Origin: Auriscalpium vulgare
Lineage: Eukaryota; Basidiomycota; Agaricomycetes; Russulales; Auriscalpiaceae
Length of the DNA: 64,000 nt
Direction of reading: 5' to 3'
Assembly (NCBI GenBank): GCA_019915015.1
Contig: JAHBBC010000011.1
Coordinates: 1,550,001-1,614,000 of the forward strand
Part shown: piece after piece, positions 35,058 to 45,559 of the stretch
Numbering within the stretch: position 1 is the stretch's first letter
Layout of the letters: every line of letters starts with the position of its first letter
Program-made: the position numbers and the translations under genes
Notes under the pieces: generated by a model
Told to the model about the DNA's origin: nothing
The model's database searches: none
What the model saw: the letters and a program-made list of their open reading frames with translations, nothing else

Positions 35058-35936
35058 TCACAAGTTGACGACCACGTTGGGCTTGAACCCAAGGACCTTG
35101 AATACGTCGCTGTTGTGTGGCGTGCCGTTAGTATCAGGGCAAATGATGCAAACAACGTGCACGTACTCGACGGTCCGCGTCTGCGAGCCGTACCACTGCA
35201 GCCATCCCTGCAGCGCCGCCACGTCCTCTTGGAGATTCACATTAGTGTAGCGGCCCGCATCACTTTGCTTCGGGGTGTTGCGCAGGACGAGCAAGTTGCC
35301 GCGCCAGTCGTGCGGGGCGCGTGGGGCGAGCGTGCTGACGCAGCGGTTCGGCGGGGAGCCGTCGTTGAGGTAGTTGTCACGCATGAAGAGGGTGAGCCAG
35401 TGGGGGATCGGCGGGGCGTCGGGTGCGCCGCGGGTGGTTAGGAGGTGGCGGGAGAAGAACGTGTCGCCGAGGTGGGCCTTGATGTCTGGCTTGAAGATCT
35501 GGGAGCGCTTGTCGAAGTCGTCTGGTGAGACGTCACAGGTGACAGGGACGAGGCGCAGGTCGGTATCGTCGTAGGGGACGAGCAGGCCCTGGACGGTCGT
35601 GGAGTAGCTCGCGGCGGTGCAGGTCTTCTTATGGGCGCGCCAGTCCTGTGCCAGTGGAGAGAGGGGCAGAGCGTATTTGACAGCGAAGCGTACGGCATGA
35701 CGTCGAAGCGGGGAAGATTCGAGACGGTGGGTAAGTATGGGTGTAGGCACGGTGTGCGTGGACTTACGAAGGTCTGGTGGGCGCGGGTGCAGTACCACAG
35801 GTTGCGGCAGCGCGAGCAGAACTGGGTGGCCGGTGCGTGGCAGACGGCACACGTGTGGGCGTCAGACTCTGTGGGCACTGTATCAGTGCATGTGCGCCAG
35901 CGCTGACTCGAAAGGCAGGATCCACGCACCGGCCAT
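35058..35936 (-). CDS. MYND-type zinc finger protein
   Basis: The start at 35936 gives only ATG GCC G before an intron. The acceptor ACTGATACAG joins in phase to VPTESDAHTC, so the protein begins MAVPTESDAHTC. The MYND finger is CAVCHAPATQFCSRCRNLWY then C-x3-H, interrupted by a second intron of about 110 nt after HQTF and completed by DWRAHKKTC; all eight zinc ligands are present. The remaining 190 or so residues (GLLVPYDDTDLRLVPVTCDV, HLGDTFFSRHLLT, PHWLTLFMRDNYLNDGSPPN, EYVHVVCIICPDTNG, VFKVLGFKPNVVVNL) form a domain I cannot name, ending at 35058. Basidiomycetes carry many such single-MYND proteins, thought to bind proline-rich partners. Small and apparently intact; specific role unknown. 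Confidence 0.82.
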
Positions 35937-37454
35937 AGATATGGACCCTATCGGTGCAAACAATTTTCTGTTCTGAGCAAGGCTCCGCGGCTGAGAGATG
36001 TTGGGGAGGGCCGCGTTGGGGGAAGTCGGAGCGAGCAGCTTCGTTGAAGTTCGAGACAATGCTGGAGGTCGAGAGCGGAAAGGTCTGGAACAAGAGCACC
36101 CGTGGCAAAATTGAGATCGGAATGGATGAGACCCGGTTAAGACGTACAATGAAGAGGAGTGGGGTCCGATCGAGCGTTGCGGGGTCGGAGACGTTGTTTT
36201 GCTCGTCGCCGCTGTCAGCGACGACGGCGACGACCTGATTGAACAGCTTGGTGGTCGCTGTGAGCGGCGGTGGGCGGCGGTGCGCAGGTTCGCACGTGCC
36301 CACGTGGACGCCGACCGACAGATCGGCCGACATCCGCATTAGGCAATGGGCAGCCACCGCGGGCAGACGCGGCTGCTTTCTTGTTCACGCCCGCCATCGT
36401 CGCTCGCGGCTGCGCCAGACAGCGAGCTCGCCCGCTGCGCCTGGAACGCCCCGTATCGCATCCCCGACGTCGCAGGCGGTCATTAATCAGCTAGGAAACG
36501 AACAGAACAAGCACAGCCAGCGCTCACGTTCTTCGACCCGATCAACCGAGGTCAGTACCTGACGCTTATCCCAGCGGCCTTCCGCGAAATAACTTTTCTC
36601 CCCTGTTTGTCTTTGGCCTTTCTCGTGGCCCTTGGCGATATAACACCAGGTCGGCCCACACCGTAGTATCTTCCTCTCTTTTACGCCCCAATCTACGACC
36701 CGGCGGCGGTCTCTGCACGCCAACGCGTATGTTTTATTTCCTTCCGCGATCTGTCGGTATCTGACCAGCGCTGTTGTTGTCAGCTCGTCCGTCGGTTGTT
36801 ATCGGTCTCGGCTTTCTACACGGGCTCCACTTGGCGCCTATTTCACATCGGCTCACATACTCCGTCCATTCCATTTTATCAAACGACTTCCTCGTCCTCT
36901 CCTCCATCTCTCCCTCCTCCCGTCCCTCCTCTTCGCCCCCTCCCGTCCCTTCTCTTCGCCCCCTCCCCCCTCCCCTTCCCCACCCCAGTCGCCTGCTGGC
37001 TCGTGCGTTCCTCGGCATTCGCGTTGGGACTCGCAATCAACTTTTGAGTTCAGCCACGGAACACTGCGAGCTCGAAGTTCTTCTCTCCCATTTCCAGGCC
37101 TGCTTCTTCATCTCTCCTGGGACGACAGCCATTCAACACCGGCTTCTCGCTCCCGCAGACGCGCGAGCCGTTGACTGTTCGAGAGGTGCGTCCCTCTTGA
37201 CAAAGACAATGCCAACACACCCTTATCACCATCAACTTTTTTTGGCCCAGGCGTTTCTGACTTACCCGACGCGGGCGTGGTTCTGTTTCTTTTGACGGCG
37301 GCGTCCACCGACTGAGTATGTGCATCTTCTTCGATTCTGAGGCGCAACCCACGAACTCACCCCATATCTCCATTCCCACCAGCTTCCACTGGATACCATT
37401 GTCAGCCCGCACATATAACCGACCCTCCCGCACGAGTAACGAACCCACCCCGCC
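35937..37454. other. intergenic region with leader of the GAC1-like gene
   Basis: About 1.5 kb between the divergent MYND and PP1-subunit genes. The right half is rich in C and T and probably contains the promoter and long 5' leader of the PP1 subunit, perhaps with leader introns. Open frames here have no domains. Confidence 0.45.
36893..36985 (+). promoter_or_regulatory. pyrimidine tract with short tandem duplication
   Basis: About 90 bases of almost pure C/T on the plus strand, including two copies of a block like CTCCCGTCCC followed by TCTTCGCCCC. CT-rich stretches are common just upstream of transcription starts of strongly expressed fungal genes. Here it lies about 470 bases before the PP1-subunit start codon. 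Confidence 0.5.
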
Positions 37455-40226
37455 ATGTCCTCTACCATTGTTGCCACGCGCGACTACACCCTCCCGCGGG
37501 AAGTTCGCCAGTCGCATAACGCCTCTGCTGCGCCCCTGCCCCTTATACCCCGGCGCCCCTCATCCGCCCCCAGCTCCCGCCGCGGGTCCCCCCTCGCCAC
37601 GCCCTACACTGAGGCATCCACGACCGTGTTCTACACGCGGGCGTCACCGAGCTCAACACCCCCGCGGACGCCAGCATCGTCCTCCTCGACGACTCTCGTC
37701 GTCCAGCCGCCTACACCCCCGGAAGCAAACGATGCGTCAACGTCGGCCTTGTCTCTGAGCGGAGAAGGCTCGTCAACGTCTGGTTCGGATAGCAACTGCA
37801 TCCAGATGGCGGTACGCCCGAAGCGGGTCCGTGGCCAGCGGTTCCCTTCTCTCTATCCCCCCGAGCGATCAACGCCCACCCCTTCGTCTTCTCAGGCACC
37901 CGCGGGCTCAGACTCCGATGAAGGCACCCCTAGGCCCTCACGCAACGTGCGCAATGCTACCGCTGCCGCTGCCGCCGCCAGCAGAGAACCTGCTGTTCGG
38001 AGCCAGCTGCGCATTGTCGTTGAGCCTGTGCGGCACATGTCCGAGTCACACATCCACACGCTTGCGACGGTGGAGAATAAGGTGGCTGCTGCTGCCGCCG
38101 CCGCCGCCGCGGCAATGGAGGTGCCCGCGTCGGCGGTGTCGACATCATCCTCGATGGAGTCCGCTCTTCTGCGCAAGAAGTCCGGCGAGCCGCTCAAGTC
38201 ATCGCTGAAGGTGAAGCGCGGCGGTGTGCGCGGCGCACTGACCATCGTGACAGACCCGAGGGGACCCGCTGCGATGTCCAAGAGCGCGCCCGCGACCCCG
38301 TCGATCAAGAACGTGCACTTCGACGCGCACGACCACGTGAAGCTGTTCCTCGCGGAGCAGAAGCCACTCGCTGTCTCGCGCGACGGAAGCCCAACGGATA
38401 CCAGCGGCACGGACAGCGAGTTTCCCGCATTCATCTACGGAAAGGAGGAAGGCGATAAGGATCGCGTGTTGGTTATGCACAAGATTACCGGTCCGCGGGA
38501 GCTCGATGCCGCGCGGGACGTCACGCTGGAGCGCCTCGAGCTCGCGCCGGAGGTGCCCGCGGTGAACGGTGTCGTGCGCGTGCGCAACCTCGCGTTCGAG
38601 AAGTGGGTCGCGGTGCGCTTTACGATGGACTGGTGGCAGACGACGAGCGAGGTCACTGCGCGGTACGTGGACAGCGTTGAGGAGGGACGATTCGACCGCT
38701 TCGCGTTCTCCATCAAGCTGCACGACGTGCTCGCACGCGCGGACGAGAAGACGCTTTTCCTCGCGGTCCGCTACACTGTGGAAGGCCGCGAGATATGGGA
38801 CAACTGTGGCGGCGCGAACTACCAAGCGAAGATCACACGCGAGAAGGCGCAGCCCGCAGAGGAGAAGAAGGGCGTGGTCTCGCCGAAGAAGAACGCCAGC
38901 GCGGCTAGCAGCGGCTCGGAGATCGAGGACCTGCGCAGCAAGCTTGAGCAGGTCGTCATGGGCCGTGCATCCGAGACGGTCGGCTCGCGCCTCGCGCACT
39001 CGCGGCAGCGCTGGGGCACCCTGAGCCCGACGCCTTCGCCACAGGAGTCCAAGCCGCCCACCTTCCGCACGGAACCCTCGCTTTCGTCGCGCTATGACTT
39101 CGCGGAGTCACTCCGGAACCCATGGCGCGCGCCCGCGTCGCCGCAGCACACGCGCACGAGCACGTACCCCGCGTCCAAGCCCAACTCCATCCCGTGGCCC
39201 AATCGCAGCTCGCCCGTCGATCGTCAACTACCCACGTCCACGCCGTATCGTGGCACCGTCAGCGCGTACCCCGCGCGCGGCTCGCCCCGCGACGCCTTCG
39301 ACGTCGAGTATCCCCCAACTTCGTACTTCCCCACGGACTCGGAGCTCGAGACGGACGACATGATCACGCTCGTGCCGTCGCTCCGCCGCGGATCGCGCAA
39401 TCACCAGCGCGGTGGCTTTTTCGACGCCGGCGACGCACAGGCGGCCGGTGTGAAGCCCACGCCCCCAGCTTCTCCGTATCAGAGCCCGGTTCTGTCGCAC
39501 AAGCCCATGCTCCAAGAGGCGGCGCCGGCTGCATTTGCGGCGGCTGTCGCCGCATCCCATGCCCCCCAACCCAGCCATGCGCCGACGCCGCCGTTCGCGC
39601 GTTTCAACTCGTTCCCACCCGCGGATAGTCCGAATCCGAACTCCAAAGCATCGCCGCGCTTGGTGCAGCAACAGCACTGGACGCCCGCTGCGCGCCGCGA
39701 TGTTAGCGAGGACAGCACGCCGTCGATCACGTCGCCGTCGAGTGAGTCGTCGTCGCGCTCGGCTAGCCCGAGCCTGGACGACGGCGAGGTGCTCGAGATG
39801 CCGCCGGCGATCAAGGACATCGAGCGGCGGGATTCCCCTATCCATCATTTGAGTGACTACTCGATGTTGTTGCAACGGTGCGTAGATAAGGCTTGCTTGC
39901 CGCGGGAGCACTGATTGATGTCTGTCCACGTTTGCAGATTCTGCTTCTACACAGGCTCGGATTCGCTGTCGCAGCTGCCGTCGGATGACATCCCGCGATC
40001 GCACTCGGCTTCCAGCATTGAAGAATTCCTGTCGAGCGGGCATTCACCCTCGCTCGGCGGATTCGCCTATCACTCGCCATCGCCGCACGCCACGCCCGTG
40101 CAGATGCGCTCGCCCGCGCCGGCATCGGACGACGAGTTCCAGCGCAGCGGCTCCGCGACGCCGACCTCGTCGGGCCTGCACCCACGGTCGCATACGCTCC
40201 CGCGGACGCCGCCCCTTCGTGTATGA
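37455..40226 (+). CDS. PP1 regulatory subunit with CBM21 glycogen-targeting domain (Gac1-like)
   Basis: Targets type-1 protein phosphatase to glycogen, promoting glycogen synthase activation. The start at 37455 opens a long Ser/Pro-rich, disordered N-terminus with alanine runs near residues 175 and 215. A PP1-docking RVxF-like motif KNVHF lies near residue 285. The CBM21 domain spans about residues 355-460: VTLERLELAPEVPAVNGVVR, VRNLAFEKWVAVRFTMDWW, FAFSIKLHDVL, TLFLAVRYTVEGREIWDNC and GGANYQAKI. A long Ser/Pro-rich tail follows. The main exon ends near 39874; an intron joins LLQR to FCFYTGSDSLSQLPSDDI and the protein stops at 40226, about 900 residues. RVxF followed by CBM21 is the layout of Gac1/Pig2 and mammalian R3/R5 subunits. 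Which yeast paralogue it matches best is not decided here. Confidence 0.88.
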
Positions 40227-41258
40227 AGATTATCACGCCACTCTCATCCCATCCACTACGAAAATACTCGCACCTGGACTGGTCAGCAGCCCGGCACGCG
40301 CGCCCCGATAGCATACACGAACCACGATTAGTCAACGCCGCGCCCGCCTCCTTTATCGCATGTACTACCAGATCACACATCGCCAGCGCCCACTCCTGCA
40401 ACGTGTCCTGCAACGACTTGTCACGACCTGTAAATCATAACCCTGGCGGACGCTGAGCGAGAGTTCTCTTTTCTCGTTTCCTGTTCATCTCCTTCTCTGT
40501 TCGCCTGTGTTGCGTCCCGTTCCGTTCTTTCTGCTTATTTATCATTAAACAACCGTGCCACGATTGGTTGTTGTGCATGGACCTCATTATCCCACTCTAC
40601 ATCACTTCCACGATATGCTACGAGCCACCGCCTCCAACCCTAGATAATCCCCCCTACCCCACATCTGGCTACCTCCTCTGCCTGTTGCAAAATCTACCCC
40701 CATATGATCACTTTTCCATTTTTCCCCCTCTGTATCATCGATGTTGCGGCCACATTGGTTTCCGGTTCCCCCTCATCTTTGTTCCTTTACATCATCGTTT
40801 CTAGTTTCCCCCTACATACTGCAGTGTCCCATCCTTCGCGTGTCTATAGAGCTGCATCGTATCCAAGCAGTTTTGATTGAAGATGAGAGATGTGTGAAGT
40901 CCGGAAGTTTTCGTACAGTGACCGCGAGCTGCGCTGGCAAGTTGAGTCATGTCAGTTGCTCTAAGGGAGGAGAGAAAACGCACCCTGGCCATTCACAGAA
41001 CGTGCTGGTTACAGTCGCCTCGGTGCCGACCGGACTACGAACGGACTTAGTCTCCCTGAGGCAGAGTAGCTAGATTCAACCCTTTGCAAGCTCAGGGATC
41101 ATCTATCTGACAACGGACTGGGACTTGAGACGCGCTCGGAGCAAACACTTTAAATTCTCTTGACATCAGCCTGAGGCCGGGCCCGCCCTGGGAAAATTCG
41201 CCGAGTCACTAGCACTATTATAGATCATTCAACGTTATCGCATCTGCGTCTTGACTTC
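40227..41258. other. intergenic region
   Basis: About 1 kb between the PP1 subunit and the D-amino-acid oxidase, read in the same direction. The left part is C/T- and A/T-rich and looks like 3' untranslated DNA. No gene, repeat or RNA seen. Confidence 0.45.
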
Positions 41259-42755
41259 ATGGCAATCGATTCCAAGACCCACGTTGTGATTCTTGGGGCT
41301 GGAGTTATAGGACTAACCATCGGACATGTCTTGACGGATGGCGATGCCAGTGGCAGCCGTTTCAAGGTCACCGTGGTCGCTCGAGATATGCCTGAAGATC
41401 TCAGCAGCCAAGGCTTTGCTAGCCCATGGGCGGTGCGCTCCCTCTCCATTCGTCGGACCTCATGCTGATATGATGCAGGGAGCTAACTGGTCGCCAATGC
41501 AGTATGACGAACGCCTTCACGGGTGGGAGAAGCATACATTGTGGGCCGCGCTTCTCCTGTGTGAAGTGCCTGACTGACAACGCCTCCGAAGCGACAAGCT
41601 GTGGGATATGATACCGACGGGCTTGGTCCTTGTGAGGAATTCTATTCGCGTCTGGTTGTGTGTTGTCAACGCTCATGAGAACCTCGTGGTCGTCGTATTC
41701 TTAGAAATGTCCATCACGAATTTATTTTGAGACGCAAGATGCGTTCGGTGCTGCGTGGTGGAAGGATATCGTGCGTGACGTAGGTTGAATCTTCTTCCTT
41801 TGGCGACATGATCGGTTTCACACACGTCTGGACAGTTTCGCGTCCTACCAGACGACGGTGGTCTTCCGCCAGATGTGAACAGTGTTGTGGAGTTCCACAC
41901 CGTCTGCCTTAATCCCACACTGTACTTGCCATGGCTCAAGTCGCAGCTGGAGGCCAGAGGAGTGAATTTTGTCAAGCGCCGGATTGGAAGCTTGGATGAA
42001 ATAGGGGAAATGGCAGGCGACGCAGGCGTCGTGATCAACGCAACAGGATTAGGTAGGTAATCGGGTCAGTATCCGCCTGATGCATACTGACTATCTGCGC
42101 CAAGGCGCGCGATCGCTCATTGGTGTGGAAGACACGAAGGTACACCCTATCCGCGGGCAAACTATCACTGCCTATGCCCCAAATGCCACTGAGTTTATCA
42201 CTGTGATCCCAAGTTGACACCTGTTCAGTCAAAGACAACGAAGTGATTCTGATACCTATGCCCCCAGATCCTCCGAAGGGCGACGACGCGACGTACCTGA
42301 TTCCGCGCCCCGCCCCGCAAGGCTCGGTTCTGATTGGGGGTACGTTCCAGACGCACAACTGGGACACATCTGTCAACATGCACACGGCGCGTGAAATCTG
42401 GCAGCGTGCGGTGGCGGTCGTGCCTGCGCTAGCCGAGCCTGAGACCCGTATTCTCAGTCACAACGTTGGCCTGCGGCCTGCGCGCGAGGGTGGCCCGCGC
42501 GTCGAGGCACAAGTTGTGGAAGTGCCGAGCAAGGGTGAGCTTGTGCCACGGCTGTCTGATAGGGAGGATGGGCAGAAGAAGAACGTCTTGGTGGTACATG
42601 CGTATGGCTTCGGGTGCGTTATTATCTGCTTGCTATTCGACGGCTTGGATCATCTTCCGCTTAATTGTTGCAGGGCCGCCGGCTATCAACAGTCATGGGG
42701 TGCGGCGGAAGAGGCTGTCAAGATCCTGAAGGAGAATCTGCCTGAGTCCAAGTAG
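41259..42755 (+). CDS. FAD-dependent D-amino-acid oxidase family enzyme
   Basis: Flavoenzyme of the DAO/DASPO type, which oxidises D-amino acids to keto acids, ammonia and H2O2. The start at 41259 leads into the dinucleotide fold [18 protein letters not shown]. The chain continues [129 protein letters not shown] and the DAO C-terminal signature [18 protein letters not shown], ending at 42755. Eight or so short introns are needed. The one at 42213-42267 has a weak donor (GTTGAC); without it the frame breaks. No peroxisomal SKL-type end is seen (last residues ESK). Fold and family are firm; substrate preference is not shown. Confidence 0.85.
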
Positions 42756-43013
42756 ACGCAACACGAGGGCAGATGGCGACAAATGATAAAGTTGTTATTT
42801 ACGATGAGCCTAGCTGACGCCTTCAGAGCTGCGTCCCTGTGTTGCACATGGCATTGTCGGTGGATGTACGCCGCATCGTTCTCATGCTGGAACTCTCTCT
42901 TCGCAGCATGGATCTAGGCTGCGCACTTCCATTCCCACTTGACCTGTCTTCTGCCACTAAGTCTCTTGCCACTGTCCCTTTCACCCGTTCACCCACCAGC
43001 CGTCTCTCAATAC

Positions 43014-43352
43014 ATGTCAGATCACCAAACTCAATTGGCGGCGTTGCTCAAGACCGTCTTCGGCGTGCGTATTGCCCATCCCTATCGCCACGCGTCGGGT
43101 CGCCGCCCCGAGACGAACAGTCTTGTTTTCAAGTTTTCTTCGTATGTCTCGCTGCACCCTGGTTACCTCCTCGCGCGGAAGGGCATCGTCGATGAGAAGG
43201 CTTGGCAAAAGGTGCGTGCCAATCTATACGCCGTGGACGTTGGGCGCCGCCGCTGCGCGTTGAATAAACTTTGGATAGAGGACCAGACTCGATGGTTTCT
43301 CCTGCTGGGATGCGCGTCGTACGCGTATGTCAATTTCAAAGTTTACATTTGA
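43014..43352 (+). CDS. hypothetical short ORF
   Basis: An open frame from an ATG at 43014 reads LLKTVFGVRIAHPYRHASGR and YVSLHPGYLLARKGIVDEKA and stops at 43352. A GTGCGT donor follows DEKAWQK, and another possible intron lies upstream, so this may be fragments of spliced exons rather than one frame. No family recognised. It could be a relic of a larger gene. Confidence 0.2.
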   Translation: MSDHQTQLAALLKTVFGVRIAHPYRHASGRRPETNSLVFKFSSYVSLHPGYLLARKGIVDEKAWQKVRANLYAVDVGRRRCALNKLWIEDQTRWFLLLGCASYAYVNFKVYI

Positions 43353-45028
43353 TCATGAGGTCCAGTTGTCAGGTGTCAGATAGTAGAACATCTTCGAAAC
43401 AACTTTTGCGGCCAAACCTTTCGTTCGCCAAGCAGCTCCAAAATTATCGCCCCAGCGGCTCCACCAGGCTCTGGCCAGTGGTTGCCACTGACAGGGTGGG
43501 GCTGTAAAATTCGACAAGTGGTTTTGAAAACGGTCTATTCCCTCGCCTTCGAAGCCCATATCCCCCTCACCTCCGGCGTCCTCGAGTCCATCGTCTTTGG
43601 CATCGCATGATCCCACCACCGTGCTAGGTCCATCCAGCATCATATCACATCGCGCTGCAATACTAGCCACTGGCTCGGAGGACGATGGCTCGGATGATGA
43701 TACCGATATCTCTGGCTCAAGTGCTAGCTTCAACTGCTCTGGGAAATGTGGATGGTCGACCGCCCGCTTTCCCAGCGCATCGGTGGCTCGTGGGTCCGCA
43801 CCGTATGAAAGCAGCTCCCGCAGAAGATGCTCCATGTCCCTCCACCGATTTGGGCTCCACTGAGTTGGGCTCCAGAAGTCGCGGTACTCAGTGAGGATGT
43901 GCAGTGCTGTCCTTCCCGTGCAATCAACCACGTCGGCCTTGGCGCCATGCTGGAGCAGCGAAAGCACATATTTTGGCTTCGCCCCAGAGGAGAGTGCAGT
44001 GAGCAGAGCCGTATTGCCCTCGTGGTCTGTGGCATTCACGTCTGCGCCATGCTCCATTAGGGTCGTGACTCGGCTGGTATCACCCTTGAAAATGTGCAGC
44101 GGTGTCCGCCCGTTCTTTTCGGTAGTGTGCAGATCCGCGCCGTGCTCTAGTAAAACTTCGAGAGTATGTGTGCTGGCAAGGAAAAGTGGTGTCCGCCCAT
44201 TCTTGTCGGCAACGCGCACATCCGCGCCGTGCTCCAGTAAGAACTTGACAGCCTTGGTGGAATAAAGCTCGCTGGCAAAGTGGAGCGGTGTGAGCCCGCT
44301 TCCGTCGGTAGAGTGTACGTCAGCGCCGTGCTCTAGTAAAATTTCGAGGGCCTGGTAGTTGTCCCCCGCCTCGAGTAGTAGTACCTCGAGATCCGTGCAA
44401 CGATCGCTAGCAATGTGAAGCGGTGTCCGTCATTCTCTGTCGGTAGCGTGCACATCCGCGCCGAACCCTAGTAAGACTTCAAGAAACAACGCAGCGTGCC
44501 GTAGACTGACCTCACATGACTCTCCGCGAGTTCGAAAACAAATCGGCTGCGTAATCTTGGTAATGAGGAAGATCCTCCGCGATCTCTTCGAGGATTTGTT
44601 TGATCTTGTCGAAGTACGCCGATAGACTACGAATGGCCTGCGGAAAACGTAAGTCGACACGCACGAGAAGGATTGAGCACTTGACAGACCTGCATAAAGA
44701 ATCTGAGGGCACCCCAGACGATGCCAGCAGCCACAGGGTGGGACGAGACACCCTTATCCACGGCCCGAAAGAATTGCTCTAGGGGCTTGATGACTTGACA
44801 GATGCGCTTGATGCATCTACGAAGGAGACTGTTCTCATGAGCCGAGTGGTAGTCATTCACCGCGCTCAGCACATCCTCAGGCTGCGCCGTGGCAAAGTCC
44901 TTGATCTCCGAGTCGTCCAGAAGCTTCAGGTGCTCTTGTAGCGCCTGGTCGAATATGGTGTTGGAGGGCGATGGAGACAGAATCGAAGAAGAGGTGGCAG
45001 GTGCGTGCGGTTGATGAGAGGACATCAT
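43353..45028 (-). pseudogene. ankyrin-repeat protein with STAND/NACHT-type N-terminal region, broken
   Basis: From 45028 the minus strand encodes FDQALQEHLKLLDDSEIKDF, NSLLRRCIKRICQVIKPLEQ and HPVAAGIVWGALRFFMQ. An intron ending TTTTCCGCAG joins AIRSLSAYFDKIKQILEEIA and YQDYAADLF. This resembles the helical domain before NACHT/STAND modules in fungal NLR-like proteins (I believe DUF7708). The frame then stops at ATG TGA and the sequence jumps, in another frame, to ankyrin repeats (LEVLLGFGADVHATDRE). A TGA at 44430-44432 sits where an ankyrin consensus Gly is expected (TDRE-stop-RTPLHIASD). About six more repeats follow (KFLLEHGADVRVADKNGRTP and others) to a C-terminal tail ending at 43353. 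The central nucleotide-binding part is missing. Deletion plus nonsense point to a dead gene. Confidence 0.7.
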
Positions 45029-45559
45029 AGTTCGCAAAACGGACATTCGTGAATAGGCAGAGGCTTCAACGAGTCGCGGGACAGCAAGGAAGCGATATAG
45101 GAGCGTGTTAACAGCCACGCATGCCCGAAAGCGCTCCAAGTTCTGTTGGGGCGGTGTCACCCTAGGGCCTGTATGAAATCTTTTGCTTCGAAAACGCGTC
45201 GCTGAGTATGCTGATATCCTCTGCAACGTCCGGCGGCGATACCAGGTCGGATGAAGAGAGCTGCGAATTGATGCTCGCCATCGTCGACGGTTGGCGGCGG
45301 TGTCGGCCGCGCACTGGCGAGCGTCACGGTCGAGTCTCGCGACGCGTGCACTGCCACGTGGCAGGCGCGCGCGTCCAGTGCGCGTCCGCGTGACTCGGAT
45401 GACGTGATCAATCTGCGTTCGCCGTTCGCCGTTCAACTTGAACTTTGCTTTACCTTCCAGACATTCCCCAAGGTAAACAACTTATACAGGCGCATCTTCA
45501 CTGGATACGCCCTGACATCTACGCAACAGGGGATTACTTGTCATACTTTTAACGCGACA
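45029..45559. other. intergenic, divergent promoter region
   Basis: About 530 bases between the broken ankyrin gene and the intact F-box-like gene. Overlapping frames on both strands are extensions of the neighbours. Nothing else recognised. Confidence 0.4.

Noticed and set aside
38199..38999. 266-codon minus-strand open frame
   Set aside because: Lies wholly antisense to the CBM21-containing exon and has no domain of its own.
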